From an uncultured Mycoplasmatota bacterium (GTDB lineage Bacteria; Bacillota_I; Bacilli_A; RF39; UBA660), in the NCBI GenBank assembly GCA_900544625.1, contig UQVR01000038.1, positions 1 to 5,839 of the forward strand: a stretch of DNA of 5,839 bases, read 5' to 3'. Position numbers and translations under genes: made by a program. The notes beneath the pieces were generated by a model. The model was not told where the DNA came from, ran no database searches, and saw only the letters and a list, made by a program, of their open reading frames with translations. Shown piece by piece: positions 5,692 through 5,839 of the stretch (within the stretch, counting starts at the first letter, position 1; each line of letters opens with the position of its first letter).

Positions 5692-5778
5692 GATTTATGT
5701 CGATTTTTGACGGACGATTTTTCTTGCATTTTTTGGTGCTTCTCTTTAAGATATAAACTTATCGAAGGGAGAAATTTT

Positions 5779-5839
5779 ATGCCTAGTAAATTAATAGAAA
5801 AAAATAAAACAAAAGATGTCTTTTATGGCTTTAATTATG
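5779..5839 (+). CDS. Unidentified gene, 5' end only
   Basis: An ATG at 5779-5781 is preceded by a strong ribosome binding site, AAGGGAG (5765-5771), seven bases upstream. The frame stays open to the window edge, giving 20 residues that begin MPSKLIEKNK and end VFYGFNY. I do not recognise the protein from so short a piece. The start is basic and polar, with no signal peptide so far. A -10-like TATAAA (5752-5757) lies upstream without a good -35 element, so the gene probably has its own promoter after the spoVAE terminator. In Bacillus the spoVA genes are followed by spoVAEA, spoVAF and lysA, but nothing visible supports any of these. Confidence 0.6.
   Translation, partial: MPSKLIEKNKTKDVFYGFNY

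Overview
The window is about 5.8 kb of AT-rich DNA with every supported gene on the + strand. TGG encodes tryptophan and TGA is used as a real stop, so the genetic code looks standard. It encodes a LytR-CpsA-Psr (LCP) cell-wall ligase and forespore sporulation genes. This suggests a low-GC, endospore-forming member of the Bacillota, probably a host-associated or gut lineage with a compact genome. The lineage is an inference; no rRNA or other marker gene is present.

Layout. Positions 2-1120 are the 3' part of a large secreted or surface protein whose start lies outside the window. Its C-terminus contains a sharply GC-richer patch (about 951-1050) rich in NNC codons. The patch is followed, after tandem stops, by two hairpin-forming sequences (1141-1191). 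This looks like the target region of a diversity-generating retroelement (DGR) or of cassette recombination, and is the most speculative and most interesting signal here. Positions 1301-2731 encode a three-helix membrane LCP protein with an extra extracytoplasmic domain resembling a substrate-binding fold. It ends at a perfect-palindrome terminator (2742-2765). A perfect Spo0A-box sequence (2787-2795) precedes spoIIAA (2851-3186), which overlaps a SigF-like sigma factor gene (3186-3827) by one base. The anti-sigma factor gene spoIIAB, normally between these two, is absent. A match to the sigma-G promoter consensus (3818-3846) precedes a minimal spoVA set: spoVAC (3862-4299), spoVAD (4301-5266) and spoVAE (5266-5616), closed by a clear intrinsic terminator (5616-5644). 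A 162-base spacer then leads to the first 20 codons of an unidentified gene (5779 onward).

How the genes work together. The order spoIIAA - sigF - spoVAC - spoVAD - spoVAE condenses the arrangement of Bacillus subtilis (spoIIAA-spoIIAB-sigF followed by spoVAA to spoVAF). Spo0A would switch on the first pair at the start of sporulation. The sigma factor would drive early forespore transcription. The SpoVA proteins would later move calcium-dipicolinate into the forespore and release it at germination. Compared with Bacillus, spoIIAB, spoVAA, spoVAB, spoVAEA and spoVAF are missing here, and the sigma factor lacks its N-terminal segment. This points to a stripped-down or rewired forespore switch.
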